Source: Microbacterium oxydans
GTDB taxonomy: Bacteria > Actinomycetota > Actinomycetes > Actinomycetales > Microbacteriaceae
NCBI RefSeq assembly: GCF_000956525.1
Contig: NZ_JYIW01000026.1
Location: 744,001-808,000, forward strand
Direction of reading: 5' to 3'
DNA: 64,000 nt
Part shown: one piece after another, positions 23,815-32,814 of the stretch
Layout of the letters: every line of letters begins with the position of its first letter
Numbering within the stretch: the first letter of the stretch is position 1
The notes under the pieces: generated by a model
Database searches by the model: none
What the model was told of the DNA's origin: nothing
Seen by the model: only the letters and a program-made list of their open reading frames with translations
Made by a program: the position numbers and the translations under genes

Positions 23815-25073
23815 TTCGGCTCCTCATTCGACTCGGCAGGCGCCGTCGGGGCTGCGTTCCGCTTGGCTTTCGCCAAGGCGACGCGCTGCTGGCGACGCGT
23901 CGGCGGCGGCGAGTCGGGCAGCTCGATCGCCAGACCGGACTCGGCGACGTCGCTCATGGCGTTGGCTGGGGTCACCGCGTCGCGGCGCGACCGCAGGAAC
24001 AGTCCGATGATCACGAGCAGCGCCAGGACCGCGTCGATCGCGATGCCCCAGGTGCCGAGCCAGTTGATCATGAGGGCGGCGACAGCACCCACAGCGCCGG
24101 CGGCCGGCAGGGTGAGCAGCCATCCGATCGCGATGCGTCCGGCAGTCCGCCAGCGCACCGTGGAGCCGCGGCGACCGAGGCCGGAGCCGATCACCGAGCC
24201 TGATGCGACCTGCGTCGTCGAGAGCGCGAAGCCGAAGGCGCTCGAGGCGAGGATCGTGGCGGCGGTCGAGCTCTCAGCCGCGAAGCCCTGGGCGGGCTTG
24301 ACCTCGGTCAGGCCCTTGCCGAGCGTGCGGATGATGCGCCACCCGCCGAGGTAGGTGCCGAGCGCGATCGTGACCGCGCAGGCGATGATGACCCACAGGT
24401 GCGGCTCCGCCTGGTCCTGACTCTGCCAGCCGACCGTGATCAGTGCGAGCGTGATGACACCCATCGTCTTCTGCGCGTCATTCGTGCCGTGCGCGAGCGC
24501 GACCAGCGACGAGGTGAAGATCTGGCCCCATCGGAAGCCGTCTCGCCCGTCGGGCTTGCCGTCGTACCGTCGCGTGATCGAGTACGCGATCTTCGTGGCG
24601 ATGAAGGCGATCACCAGCGCCGTCACCGGAGCGATCAGCGCCGGAAGGATGATCTTCGAGAGCACCATGCCGAAGTCGATGCCACCGACGCCCACGCCGA
24701 CGAGCGTCGCGCCGATCAGGCCTCCGAAGAGCGCGTGCGAGGAACTCGACGGCAGGCCGAGCAGCCAGGTGAGCATGTTCCAGGTGATCGCGCCGATCAA
24801 GCCGGCGAAGATCATCGGCAGGAAGAGATCCGCCTGTTGCTGGATGCTCTCCTCACGGATGATGCCGTGCGAGACGGTCTGCGAGACCTCGGTCGACAGG
24901 AAGGCGCCGACCAGATTGAGGACGGCCGCGAGGAGCACGGCGGTCTTGGGCTTCAGCGCACCGGTGGCGATGGGCGTCGCCATCGCGTTCGCGGTGTCGT
25001 GAAACCCGTTCGTGAAGTCGAAGAAGAGTGCCAGCAGGATCACCAGCACGACGATGAGGGCTGCGGTTTCCAC
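23811..25073 (-). CDS. pit: Low-affinity inorganic phosphate transporter, PiT family
   Basis: A 420-residue PiT/PHO4 permease. Both duplicated signatures are visible: FFDFTNGFHDTANAMATPIATGA near the start and LVALAHGTNDAQKTMG in the second half, with GLPSSSSHALFGGLIGA between. It imports phosphate with a cation. The start is placed at GTG 25073 directly before the first helix; the ribosome site is weak. A PHO-box-like triple repeat lies about 63 bases upstream. A tail of about 40 charged residues is unique. Confidence 0.92.
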   Translation of the reverse strand: METAALIVVLVILLALFFDFTNGFHDTANAMATPIATGALKPKTAVLLAAVLNLVGAFLSTEVSQTVSHGIIREESIQQQADLFLPMIFAGLIGAITWNMLTWLLGLPSSSSHALFGGLIGATLVGVGVGGIDFGMVLSKIILPALIAPVTALVIAFIATKIAYSITRRYDGKPDGRDGFRWGQIFTSSLVALAHGTNDAQKTMGVITLALITVGWQSQDQAEPHLWVIIACAVTIALGTYLGGWRIIRTLGKGLTEVKPAQGFAAESSTAATILASSAFGFALSTTQVASGSVIGSGLGRRGSTVRWRTAGRIAIGWLLTLPAAGAVGAVAALMINWLGTWGIAIDAVLALLVIIGLFLRSRRDAVTPANAMSDVAESGLAIELPDSPPPTRRQQRVALAKAKRNAAPTAPAESNEEPK

Positions 25074-25135
25074 CGTTCGCTTTCGGTCGTTGAGGAAGAG
25101 GGAGGTGTCGACGTGATCGACGTGATGAACGAAGA

Positions 25136-25168
25136 GTTCACCGTGGGTTTGACTTCCGTTAACCGGCC
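25136..25168. promoter_or_regulatory. PHO-box-like 11-base direct repeats
   Basis: Three units in 11-base phase: GTTCACCGTGG, GTTTGACTTCC and GTTAACCGGCC. Actinobacterial PhoP binds tandem 11-base repeats built on GTTCACC. The site lies midway between pit and ptrB. Confidence 0.6.
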
Positions 25169-25216
25169 CCGTTGAATCCTCCCACCCTGCTCGGTGCCGG
25201 TCAACTTGACCTGGGA

Positions 25217-25222
25217 TAGCGT
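25217..25222 (+). promoter_or_regulatory. -10 hexamer TAGCGT, leaderless ptrB
   Basis: TAGCGT, 6 bases, then GTG 25229. Confidence 0.5.
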
Positions 25223-25228
25223 GGAGCG

Positions 25229-27328
25229 GTGACTCACGCACCGACCGCCGATCGCCGTCCGACCGCCCGCACTCATCACGGTGACACCGTCGAAGACCCC
25301 TACGAATGGCTGCGAGCCAAAGATGCCGCCGATGTGATCGGCCATCTCGAGGCCGAGAACGCCCACACCGAAGCGTCGACCGCCCACCTCGCCGAGCTCC
25401 GCGAGCGCCTGTTCCAGGAGATCAAGGGCCGCGTGCAGGAGACGGATCTCTCCGTGCCGACCCGTCGTGGCGACTGGTGGTACTACAGCCGCACCGAGGA
25501 GGGCGCGCAGTACGGCATCCACTGCCGCGCGGCTGCCGCACCGGATGACTGGACTCCCCCTGTGCTGGAGCCCGGCGTGCCGGTTCCGGGCGAGGTCGTG
25601 CTGCTCGACGGCAACGCCGAAGCCGAGGGTCATGAGTTCTTCTCGCTCGGAGCCTTCGACACGACCGACGACTCGACGAAGCTGCTCTGGTCGACGGACT
25701 TCGAGGGCGACGAGGTCTACACCGTGCACGTGCGCGACCTCGCGACCGGCGAGACGCTCGACGACGAGATCCCCGACACCGGCAGCGCCTTCTTCACCCC
25801 CGACGGCACCTCGATCATCTACACGACGCGCGACGAGGCCTGGCGTCCGGACACTCTCTGGCTGCACCGGCTCGGTACGCCACTCAGCGACGACGTGCAG
25901 CTGTTCCACGAGCCGGATGAGAAGTACTGGTTGGGCGCCGGCATCACGCGCAGCCGCCGGTACCTCGTGATCGGCGTCGGCTCCAGCATCACCAGCGAGG
26001 AGTACCTGGTCGACCTGACCGACGATCTGACCGCGACGCCGCAGATCGTGTGGCCGCGCGTCGAAGGCGTCGAGTACTCGGTCGACCACGCGGTCGTCGA
26101 CGGCGAAGACCGCCTGTTGATCCTGCACAACGACGGCGCGCTCGACTTCGAGCTCGTGTCGGTCTCGGCATCCGATCCGAACGGCGAGCGTCACGTGGTC
26201 GTGCCGCACGTCGCAGGACGGCGGCTGCTCGGGATGGACGCGTTCCGCGACTTCGCGACACTCGAGTACCGCAGCGAGGGACTCGAACGCGTCGGGCTGC
26301 TCGACTACTCGACGGATGCCGTCGACGAGCTCGCATTCGACGAGCCGCTGTACTCGGCCGGCGTGAGCGGGAACCCGGAGTGGCACTCCCCCTATCTGCG
26401 GCTCGGCTACACGTCATTCGTGACGCCTGGGACCGTGTACGACCTCGATCTCACGACCAGGGAACTGCTGCTTCGCAAGCGCGCCACCGTGCTCGGTGGA
26501 TACGACCCGAGCGACTACGGGCAGCAGCGCGCGTGGGCGACTGCGGATGACGGCACCCGCGTGCCGATCTCGCTGGTCTGGAAGCGCTCGTTCGGGACGC
26601 CCGGCGACGAGCCGCGCCCGCTGCACCTGTACGGTTACGGTTCGTACGAGCACTCCATCGACCCTGGCTTCTCGGTCGCCCGACTCTCGGAGCTCGATCG
26701 CGGCGTCGTCTTCGCGGTCGCCCACGTGCGCGGGGGCGGCGAGATGGGACGCCAGTGGTACGAAGACGGCAAGCTGCTCCAGAAGAAGAACACCTTCACC
26801 GACTTCGTGGCGTGCGCGCGGCACCTCGTCGACAGCGGCGTCACCGCACCGGATCGCCTCGTCGCGGAGGGCGGCAGCGCCGGCGGCCTGCTGATGGGCG
26901 CCGTCGCGAACCTCGCCCCCGAGCTGTTCGCCGGAATCCTCGCGGCGGTGCCGTTCGTCGACGCGCTCACCACCATCCTCGATCCCTCACTGCCGCTCAC
27001 GGTGATCGAGTGGGACGAGTGGGGCGACCCGCTGCACGACGCCGACGTCTACGCGTACATGAAGTCGTACTCGCCGTACGAGAACGTGCGCGATGGGGTC
27101 AGGTACCCGAGGATCCTCGCTGTCACGTCCCTCAATGACACGCGCGTGCTCTACGTCGAGCCCGCGAAGTGGGTCGCCCGCCTGCGTGAGGCCGGGGCCG
27201 AGGACGTACTGCTGAAGTGCGAGATGGTCGCAGGGCACGGCGGCGTCAGCGGGCGGTACAACTCCTGGCGCGAGCGTGCGTTCGAGCTCGCCTGGCTGCT
27301 CGACACCCTGGGTCTCGCAGCCGCCTGA
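25229..27328 (+). CDS. ptrB: Oligopeptidase B (S9A serine peptidase)
   Basis: A 699-residue prolyl-oligopeptidase-family enzyme that cleaves short peptides after Arg or Lys. A beta-propeller domain (about 70-400) precedes the alpha/beta hydrolase. The nucleophile Ser is in EGGSAGGLLMG, the catalytic His in GHGGVSGRYNSW, and the family stretch AHVRGGGEMGRQWYEDGK is intact. There is no signal peptide, so it is cytoplasmic. The GTG start follows the TAGCGT-N6 rule. Confidence 0.92.
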   Translation: MTHAPTADRRPTARTHHGDTVEDPYEWLRAKDAADVIGHLEAENAHTEASTAHLAELRERLFQEIKGRVQETDLSVPTRRGDWWYYSRTEEGAQYGIHCRAAAAPDDWTPPVLEPGVPVPGEVVLLDGNAEAEGHEFFSLGAFDTTDDSTKLLWSTDFEGDEVYTVHVRDLATGETLDDEIPDTGSAFFTPDGTSIIYTTRDEAWRPDTLWLHRLGTPLSDDVQLFHEPDEKYWLGAGITRSRRYLVIGVGSSITSEEYLVDLTDDLTATPQIVWPRVEGVEYSVDHAVVDGEDRLLILHNDGALDFELVSVSASDPNGERHVVVPHVAGRRLLGMDAFRDFATLEYRSEGLERVGLLDYSTDAVDELAFDEPLYSAGVSGNPEWHSPYLRLGYTSFVTPGTVYDLDLTTRELLLRKRATVLGGYDPSDYGQQRAWATADDGTRVPISLVWKRSFGTPGDEPRPLHLYGYGSYEHSIDPGFSVARLSELDRGVVFAVAHVRGGGEMGRQWYEDGKLLQKKNTFTDFVACARHLVDSGVTAPDRLVAEGGSAGGLLMGAVANLAPELFAGILAAVPFVDALTTILDPSLPLTVIEWDEWGDPLHDADVYAYMKSYSPYENVRDGVRYPRILAVTSLNDTRVLYVEPAKWVARLREAGAEDVLLKCEMVAGHGGVSGRYNSWRERAFELAWLLDTLGLAAA

Positions 27329-27331
27329 TAC

Positions 27332-27371
27332 ACGACACCGCTGCGCGCCTCAGGGCTCGCAGCGGTGTCGT
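27332..27371. terminator. Bidirectional terminator between ptrB and pfkA
   Basis: A 14-pair perfect stem (ACGACACCGCTGCG with CGCAGCGGTGTCGT) and a 12-base loop between convergent genes. Confidence 0.8.
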
Positions 27372-27384
27372 CGAAGCAGAGTAC

Positions 27385-28413
27385 TCAGCCGAACAGTGCG
27401 GCTGCCTCGTCGTAGCGACTGCGCGGCACGGTGTTCAGCTCGCCCAGCGCCTCGGCGAAGGGGACCCGGACGATGTCGGTGCCGCGGAGCGAGACCATCT
27501 TGCCCCAGGCCTCTTCGACGAGCGCATCGGCCGCGTGGAGCCCGAGCCGGGTCGCGAGGACGCGGTCGAAGCCAGAGGGCGATCCGCCGCGCTGGATATG
27601 GCCGAGGACGGTCGAGCGGGTCTCGATGCCCGTGATGCGCTCGATCTCCGGTGCGAGCACCTCGCTGATGCCGCCGAGCCGGGGGCGGTTGAAGGCGTCG
27701 AGGCCCTTGTCGCTGTAGGCCTCGTCCATGCCGGTGAGCGTGAAGCCCTCGGAGACGACGACGAGCGGCGCACGACCGCGATCGTGCGCGCTGCTGACGA
27801 GGGCGGTGACCTCGTCGATCGACATCGGCACCTCAGGGATGCAGATCACATGAGCGCCGGCCGCCATACCGGCGTGCAGAGCGATCCAGCCGACGTGGCG
27901 GCCCATGACCTCTGCGACCATGCATCGCTGGTGCGAGTCGCCGGTGGTGCGCAGACGGTCCATCGCGTCGGTCGCGATGTTGACCGCGGTGTCGAAGCCG
28001 AAGGAGTAGTCGGTCGCGCGGAGATCGTTGTCGATCGTCTTGGGGACGCCGATCACGTTGATGCCGTCCTTCGCAAGACGGTCGGCCGCAGCGAGCGTGC
28101 CCTCGCCGCCGATCGCGACGATGCCGTCGATGTGGTGCCCGTAGAGCGTCTTCGCGATGTTCTCCGCGCCACCGCGCGGGCCCTCGTAGGGGTTCGTCCG
28201 GCTGGTGCCGAGGATCGTCCCGCCGACCTTCGACAGGCCCTTCACCTCGTGACGCGTCAGGGGGAAGAAGTCGCCGTCGACCACGCCGCGCCATCCGTCA
28301 CGGATGCCGACGAACTCGATGTCGTAGGTCGTGGTGCCCTTCAGGACGATGCCGCGGATGACCGCGTTCAGACCGGGGCAGTCGCCGCCGCTCGTGAGGA
28401 TGCCGATCTTCAT
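27385..28413 (-). CDS. pfkA: 6-phosphofructokinase, group III (probably ATP-dependent)
   Basis: A 342-residue phosphofructokinase, committing fructose 6-phosphate to glycolysis. The N-terminal loop GGDCPGLNAVIRG, the GGEG motif (102-105) and PKTIDND (124-130) are clear. Gly105 is the residue linked to ATP use; pyrophosphate enzymes have Asp there. Lys125 is the group III variant seen in actinobacteria. ATG 28413 has an AAGG ribosome site. A TAGGGT hexamer at 28471-28476 would give a 51-base leader. Confidence 0.93.
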   Translation of the reverse strand: MKIGILTSGGDCPGLNAVIRGIVLKGTTTYDIEFVGIRDGWRGVVDGDFFPLTRHEVKGLSKVGGTILGTSRTNPYEGPRGGAENIAKTLYGHHIDGIVAIGGEGTLAAADRLAKDGINVIGVPKTIDNDLRATDYSFGFDTAVNIATDAMDRLRTTGDSHQRCMVAEVMGRHVGWIALHAGMAAGAHVICIPEVPMSIDEVTALVSSAHDRGRAPLVVVSEGFTLTGMDEAYSDKGLDAFNRPRLGGISEVLAPEIERITGIETRSTVLGHIQRGGSPSGFDRVLATRLGLHAADALVEEAWGKMVSLRGTDIVRVPFAEALGELNTVPRSRYDEAAALFG

Positions 28414-28470
28414 GCTGCCGCCTTCAGACGTTCGGGAGTGTGGGGGAAAGAGGCGACGTTGCCTCGATCG

Positions 28471-28476
28471 ACCCTA
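28471..28476 (-). promoter_or_regulatory. Putative pfkA -10 TAGGGT
   Basis: Minus-strand TAGGGT about 58 bases upstream of the ATG, in a leadered arrangement. Confidence 0.35.
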
Positions 28477-28589
28477 GCGCCCCGACGCCGCCGAGCGCCA
28501 TTCGAGGGACGCGAAAACCCGCGATCTTGACGTCGGGATCCGCGCGAAACCTCGAACTTGGCAGCACCCGACGATCAGGCCCCGAGAAC

Positions 28590-28618
28590 GGGTGCAAGAA
28601 CCGCAGTTCTTAACACCC
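28590..28618 (-). terminator. Terminator-like hairpin after the SNF2 gene
   Basis: Nested stems GGGTG/CACCC and AGAAC/GTTCT with a TGCG loop, starting 4 bases after the stop. Confidence 0.5.
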
Positions 28619-28621
28619 TCC

Positions 28622-30766
28622 TCAGGCCTCGCCGAGAGCCTGTCGCAACAGGTGCATGAGCGCCGCGAGCTGGATCGGCTCCGCAGCCGCCTCGTCCGCA
28701 GCCTCACCGTCGAGCGCCCGAGCCGCGAGACCCTGCTTCTGGTCGATCAGCTCGGCGATCTTCGTGTCGATCGTGTGCGCCGCGATGATACGCCACGCCG
28801 TGACCGGCTCGCCCTGTCCGATGCGGTGCACACGGTCGATCGCCTGCGTCTGCTCTGCGGCCGTCCACGACAGCTCAGCGAGCACCACGTTGGATGCCGC
28901 CTGCAGGTTCAGACCGACGCCGGCAGCCGTGAGCGAGCAGACCGCGATGCCGACATCGGGGTCACCGTTGAAGTCGTCGATCGCCTGCTGGCGGGCCGTC
29001 GTGCTCTGGTCTCCTCGGATGGACACCGAACGGATGCCGACCGAAGCGAAGTGCGCCTCCGCCCGATCCATGACATCGATGTGCTTCGCGAAGAAGACGA
29101 CCTTGCCAACCGAGCGCTGCAGCTGGGCCGCGTAGTCCGCAGCGAGCTGCGCCTTCGCCTGACCGATGCGACGCACCATCGTGAAGACGTTGTCGCCTCC
29201 AGTGCCTGATGCCTTGGACTCCTCGAGCTCATTGTGCGCGACCATGCGGACGATGTCCTCGTCGATCTCGCCCGGCGCGAGACCGCGGTCTCCACGTGCC
29301 TCGATGATGCGGCGGTACTTCGCAGCCAGCCGCTCCCCCAGCTCGCGTTCGGCCTGACGGATGCTGCGGCCGAACTCGTCGTCCAGCTGCACCGGCAGAT
29401 CTGCGACGAGCTTGTCCGGCAGGTCCGCGGCGACGTCCTTCTTCTTGCGACGGACGATGCCCATCGAGATCACGGCGTCGCGAGCCTCCGGGTAGAAGGC
29501 CTTGTCCGCTGGCGTGTAGCCGGTGGCGTCGAGCTTCTCCATGAGCTCGGGCCCAGGCTTCTCGCCCGTCGTCCAGCCGAGGAATCGCCAGATGGCATCG
29601 AAGTCCTCGACGTCGTTGATCAACGGGGTGCCGGTGAGGGCGAGCATGAGCGGGTTGCCGCCCGGGGTGCGCTCGCGCACACGCGAGGCGAGCGACAGCA
29701 CATTCTGCGACCGCTGCGAGGAGAGGTTCTTGATGAAGTGCGCCTCATCGACGACCATGCCGCCCAGACCGATCGACGACAGCCAGGAGAGGTGCCGGTC
29801 GAGGATCTCGTAGTTCACGATGAAGATGTCGGCGAAGGCGTCGATGTCGGCGCCATCACCCTGGATGACGGTCGCTCGGCGCTGCGGCGTCCACCGCTCG
29901 ACCTCGCGCGCCCAGTTCATCTTCACGACGTTGGGGACGACGACCAGCAGCGGATAGGCGCCGGCGACGGATGCCGCGAGCAGCGACTGGGCCGTCTTGC
30001 CGAGGCCGGGCTCATCGGCCAGCAGGAAGCTGCGGTGCCCCGCGCGCACAGCCTCGAGGAAGCGTGACTGATGCACCATCACCTCGAGGCCCTTGGGCGA
30101 CAGGTGGTCGTATTCGGGAGCCGGCGGCAGCTCCATGCTGGCCGCCGCTCCGCCCGCTCCGGTCTCGAAGGACTTGTAGAGCGGTCCCATCAGCTCCCAG
30201 CCGTCGAGACGCCGACGCGGAGTCGTGGTCGCGCGGGGCGTGAGGTCCGGTGCGAGGAACGGGTTCGCGAGCTGGCGTGACTCCACCGACGGCGGGGTGA
30301 CCTGACGCTCGGCGATCGCGGCCGAGACGACCGGCATCTGCACCGGCGCGATGTCGGCGATGATCAGCTCTTCCGGCGCGAGCTCGGCACCTGACTCGAG
30401 CAGCCAGTCGCGACGCATGCGCTTCGCGACGGGTGAGGTCGCCTGGTCGGCTTCGAGGAGCTGGATCAGGGAGGTGTCGCGGGCTGCCGTCTTGGCGAGG
30501 ATCGTCGCGACGCCGTCGAGCCGCTTGAGCAGCTCGGCGCGGGCAGGGTCACCGATCTCGGCATCCGCCTTCACCCGTGCGCGTTCCTCGCGCACCAGGA
30601 ACGCGATCACCTGGAACTTGACCCTGTTCGTCGGGCCGAGCTTGCCGCGCTGCGACTTCGCCTCGATCTCGCGCACCTTGCGCGCGAGGATCGGGATCAG
30701 CGGTGCCTCGTCGTCGCGACGGGACGTCTTCTTTCGCCGCGTGGCGGCGGTTGCCGTGGTCGGCAT
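28622..30766 (-). CDS. SNF2-family DEAD/DEAH-box helicase/ATPase
   Basis: A 714-residue SWI2/SNF2 ATPase. A basic, Arg/Lys-rich N-terminal region of about 190 residues precedes the helicase core. Walker A is ADEPGLGKTAQSLLAA, the DEAH box is VVDEAHFIKN, motif III is LALTGTPLIND and motif VI is QAIDRVHRIGQ. It remodels DNA-protein complexes; the specific role is unknown. AGGAGGAGC sets ATG 30766. A long structured leader precedes it. Confidence 0.9.
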   Translation of the reverse strand: MPTTATAATRRKKTSRRDDEAPLIPILARKVREIEAKSQRGKLGPTNRVKFQVIAFLVREERARVKADAEIGDPARAELLKRLDGVATILAKTAARDTSLIQLLEADQATSPVAKRMRRDWLLESGAELAPEELIIADIAPVQMPVVSAAIAERQVTPPSVESRQLANPFLAPDLTPRATTTPRRRLDGWELMGPLYKSFETGAGGAAASMELPPAPEYDHLSPKGLEVMVHQSRFLEAVRAGHRSFLLADEPGLGKTAQSLLAASVAGAYPLLVVVPNVVKMNWAREVERWTPQRRATVIQGDGADIDAFADIFIVNYEILDRHLSWLSSIGLGGMVVDEAHFIKNLSSQRSQNVLSLASRVRERTPGGNPLMLALTGTPLINDVEDFDAIWRFLGWTTGEKPGPELMEKLDATGYTPADKAFYPEARDAVISMGIVRRKKKDVAADLPDKLVADLPVQLDDEFGRSIRQAERELGERLAAKYRRIIEARGDRGLAPGEIDEDIVRMVAHNELEESKASGTGGDNVFTMVRRIGQAKAQLAADYAAQLQRSVGKVVFFAKHIDVMDRAEAHFASVGIRSVSIRGDQSTTARQQAIDDFNGDPDVGIAVCSLTAAGVGLNLQAASNVVLAELSWTAAEQTQAIDRVHRIGQGEPVTAWRIIAAHTIDTKIAELIDQKQGLAARALDGEAADEAAAEPIQLAALMHLLRQALGEA

Positions 30767-30863
30767 GCTCCTCCTGAGCGTGAAGGCTTTCGCATCCTCA
30801 GACGCGGGAGCCGTTCTCGATGTCCGCGTGTGGCGTGGGCCATGACCGTACGAACAGTAGATC

Positions 30864-30908
30864 CGTTCCCTCCGATGCACGCATCATGCGTGAGGATCGG
30901 TCGGAACG
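30864..30908 (-). promoter_or_regulatory. Structured 5' leader of the SNF2 gene
   Basis: Three nested stems: CGTTCC/GGAACG (30864-30869, 30903-30908), CCGAT/ATCGG, and CACGCAT/ATGCGTG around 30885. They lie at the very start of the predicted transcript, about 100 bases before the ATG. Confidence 0.45.
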
Positions 30909-30914
30909 ATGCCC

Positions 30915-30920
30915 AGTCTA
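30915..30920 (-). promoter_or_regulatory. Putative SNF2-gene -10 TAGACT
   Basis: Minus-strand TAGACT. Transcription would start near 30908, giving a leader of about 142 bases. Confidence 0.4.
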
Positions 30921-30967
30921 CGCCATCAGGGCCTCGGGGCGAAGAATCGACCCCAGAAGCACCTGTG

Positions 30968-31933
30968 TCAGGACGCGACGCCGAGGACGCGGGCCGCGTC
31001 TGTGACGTCGTCGCCCATCTGCGCCGCGAGCTTCTCCATGCCCTCGAACGCCACCATGCCGCGCAGGCGCTCCACGAACTCGACCGTGACGTCGTGACCG
31101 TAGAGGTCGAGTCCGTCGAGGTCGAGTCCGATCCTGCCGATCACGTGCGCCTCGACCTGGCGCACCAGCACGTCGTCGAAGGTCGGGTTGGTCCCGACGG
31201 AGATCGCCGAGGGATGCCGGAGCCCGGTGTCATGATCGACGAGCCACCCCGCGTACACCCCGTCCGCCGGGACGAACGCGTCGGTGATGGTCGAGAGGTT
31301 GGCGGTCGGGAACCCGAGCTCGCGTCCGCGCTTGAGGCCGTGGACGACCTCACCGCGCACATCCGGATAGCGACCGAGCACGCGAGCCGCCGCGGTCACG
31401 TCGCCCTGGATCAGGAGTTCGCGGATCCACGTCGACGACACCCTGCGCGAGTACTCGGGCAGGTACACGTCATCGACGACCTCGACCGTGAAACCGTTGG
31501 CTGGACCGAGTGCGCGTAGCAGTTCCGGAGTGCCGGCCCCGCCGTGCCCGAAGCGGAAGTCCTCGCCGACGAGCACGGTCGACACCTTCAGCGCCCGCAC
31601 CAGGATCTCGATGACGAAGTCCTCCGCGCTGCGCGACGCCATCTCGTGGTCGAAGGTGAGCAGCAGGGTGGCATCCAGGCCGAGCTCTCCGAGGAGCTCG
31701 AGCTTGCGGTCGACCGACACCACGTTCTCGGGGCAGCGATCAGGGCGCAGCACGGCAAGCGGGTTGCGGTCGAAGGTCACGGCCACGGCGCGGGCGCCGG
31801 TCTCGGCAGCACGCTCGTTCAGGCGCGCGATGACGGCGCGGTGTCCTGCGTGCACACCGTCGAACTTGCCGATCGCCACGACGCTGGGGCCGAAGTCACT
31901 CGGCACCGCTGCGATGTCGCGGAAGACGATCAC
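30968..31933 (-). CDS. ribF: Bifunctional riboflavin kinase/FAD synthetase
   Basis: A 321-residue RibF that makes FMN and then FAD. The N-terminal FAD synthetase domain begins VVAIGKFDGVHAGHRAVI (nucleotidyltransferase GxFDGxHxGH). The C-terminal kinase domain carries GRELGFPTANLS. GTG 31933 overlaps the preceding stop by GTGA, which fixes the start. It is the last gene of truB-orf122-orf146-ribF, a variant of the widespread truB-ribF link. Confidence 0.95.
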   Translation of the reverse strand: MIVFRDIAAVPSDFGPSVVAIGKFDGVHAGHRAVIARLNERAAETGARAVAVTFDRNPLAVLRPDRCPENVVSVDRKLELLGELGLDATLLLTFDHEMASRSAEDFVIEILVRALKVSTVLVGEDFRFGHGGAGTPELLRALGPANGFTVEVVDDVYLPEYSRRVSSTWIRELLIQGDVTAAARVLGRYPDVRGEVVHGLKRGRELGFPTANLSTITDAFVPADGVYAGWLVDHDTGLRHPSAISVGTNPTFDDVLVRQVEAHVIGRIGLDLDGLDLYGHDVTVEFVERLRGMVAFEGMEKLAAQMGDDVTDAARVLGVAS

Positions 31934-32370
31934 GCGGAGACCTCGGCGCGCGAACGCTCGAGAGCCGCCGGGTTGTGCGTCCGCAACCACCAGATGCCGA
32001 AGATCGGGAGCACGAGCGGGATGAAGAGATAGCCGCGTCCGAACAGCGACCAGACTGTCTCGTGCTGGAAGAGTTCAGGCAGCAGGATGCTCAGCAGACC
32101 GACCACCAGAACGCCGGTGAGCTCGAACACGATCGCCGCCCAGGCAACGGTGTACCACCCTCGGCGCCTGGCCAGCACGAGCGCGAGCGTCGCGAGGATG
32201 TAGACCACCGCTGCCAGTGCCGACAGCGAGTACGCCAGGGGCGCCTCGTCGAATCGACGGACGATCTGGACGAAGCTGCGGCCGGTCGCGGCGAGGGCCA
32301 TGACGGCATAGACGATCACCAGGACGCGACCGATTCCGGTCATCCGAGTGGAGGGGGCGGTGGAGCTCAT
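31930..32370 (-). CDS. Membrane protein of unknown function (146 aa)
   Basis: Four predicted helices (about 12-32, 45-67, 75-97, 108-127) and a charged C-terminal tail. The stop overlaps the ribF start by GTGA. No family is recognised. It lies between truB and ribF in one operon. A TAGACT hexamer 10 bases upstream of the ATG could give an extra promoter. Confidence 0.75.
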   Translation of the reverse strand: MSSTAPSTRMTGIGRVLVIVYAVMALAATGRSFVQIVRRFDEAPLAYSLSALAAVVYILATLALVLARRRGWYTVAWAAIVFELTGVLVVGLLSILLPELFQHETVWSLFGRGYLFIPLVLPIFGIWWLRTHNPAALERSRAEVSA

Positions 32371-32445
32371 AGCGCATACCAGTCTAGAGCCGCCGGCTGA
32401 GGCGGGAGCCCGCTGGTCGCCGTGTGACGCGATGGACGCTGCGGC

Positions 32446-32814
32446 TCACGCGATCTGGATGGTCCAGATCACCTGCATCCGCCACAGCATGACGGCGACC
32501 GCGAATGCCGCGACGCCGAGGATCACGGTGCTCCATCGGCTGCGCTCCATCAATGCCCACAGCACGCCGCCGATCGGCAGGAGGGCGGCGGACACCAGGT
32601 ACACCCAGTACTCGAGCAGATCGCCGGTCGGGGGGTTGCCGGCGAGCGGCGCGACGATCGCCACGACTACCTGGGCGATGAGCAGCACCTCGACGAGCGC
32701 CAGCGATCCGACACTGATGTCGCTCGGTCTGCGCCCAGCGAGTCCGGCGACGAGACAGAAGAGCCCTGCCCCGACGGCCACCGCGATCTGCGCGATCGTG
32801 AACCAGAGGATCAT
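32446..32814 (-). CDS. Membrane protein of unknown function (122 aa)
   Basis: Four predicted helices covering most of the protein, starting MILWFTIAQIAVAVGAGLF. The ATG overlaps the truB stop by ATGA, so it is translationally coupled to truB. I do not recognise the family; function unknown. Confidence 0.75.
   Translation of the reverse strand: MILWFTIAQIAVAVGAGLFCLVAGLAGRRPSDISVGSLALVEVLLIAQVVVAIVAPLAGNPPTGDLLEYWVYLVSAALLPIGGVLWALMERSRWSTVILGVAAFAVAVMLWRMQVIWTIQIA

Noticed and set aside
30767-30880. GTG 30880 as start of the SNF2 helicase
   Set aside because: It lies inside the predicted leader hairpin and yields a His/Arg-rich stretch. ATG 30766 has an excellent AGGAGGAGC site.
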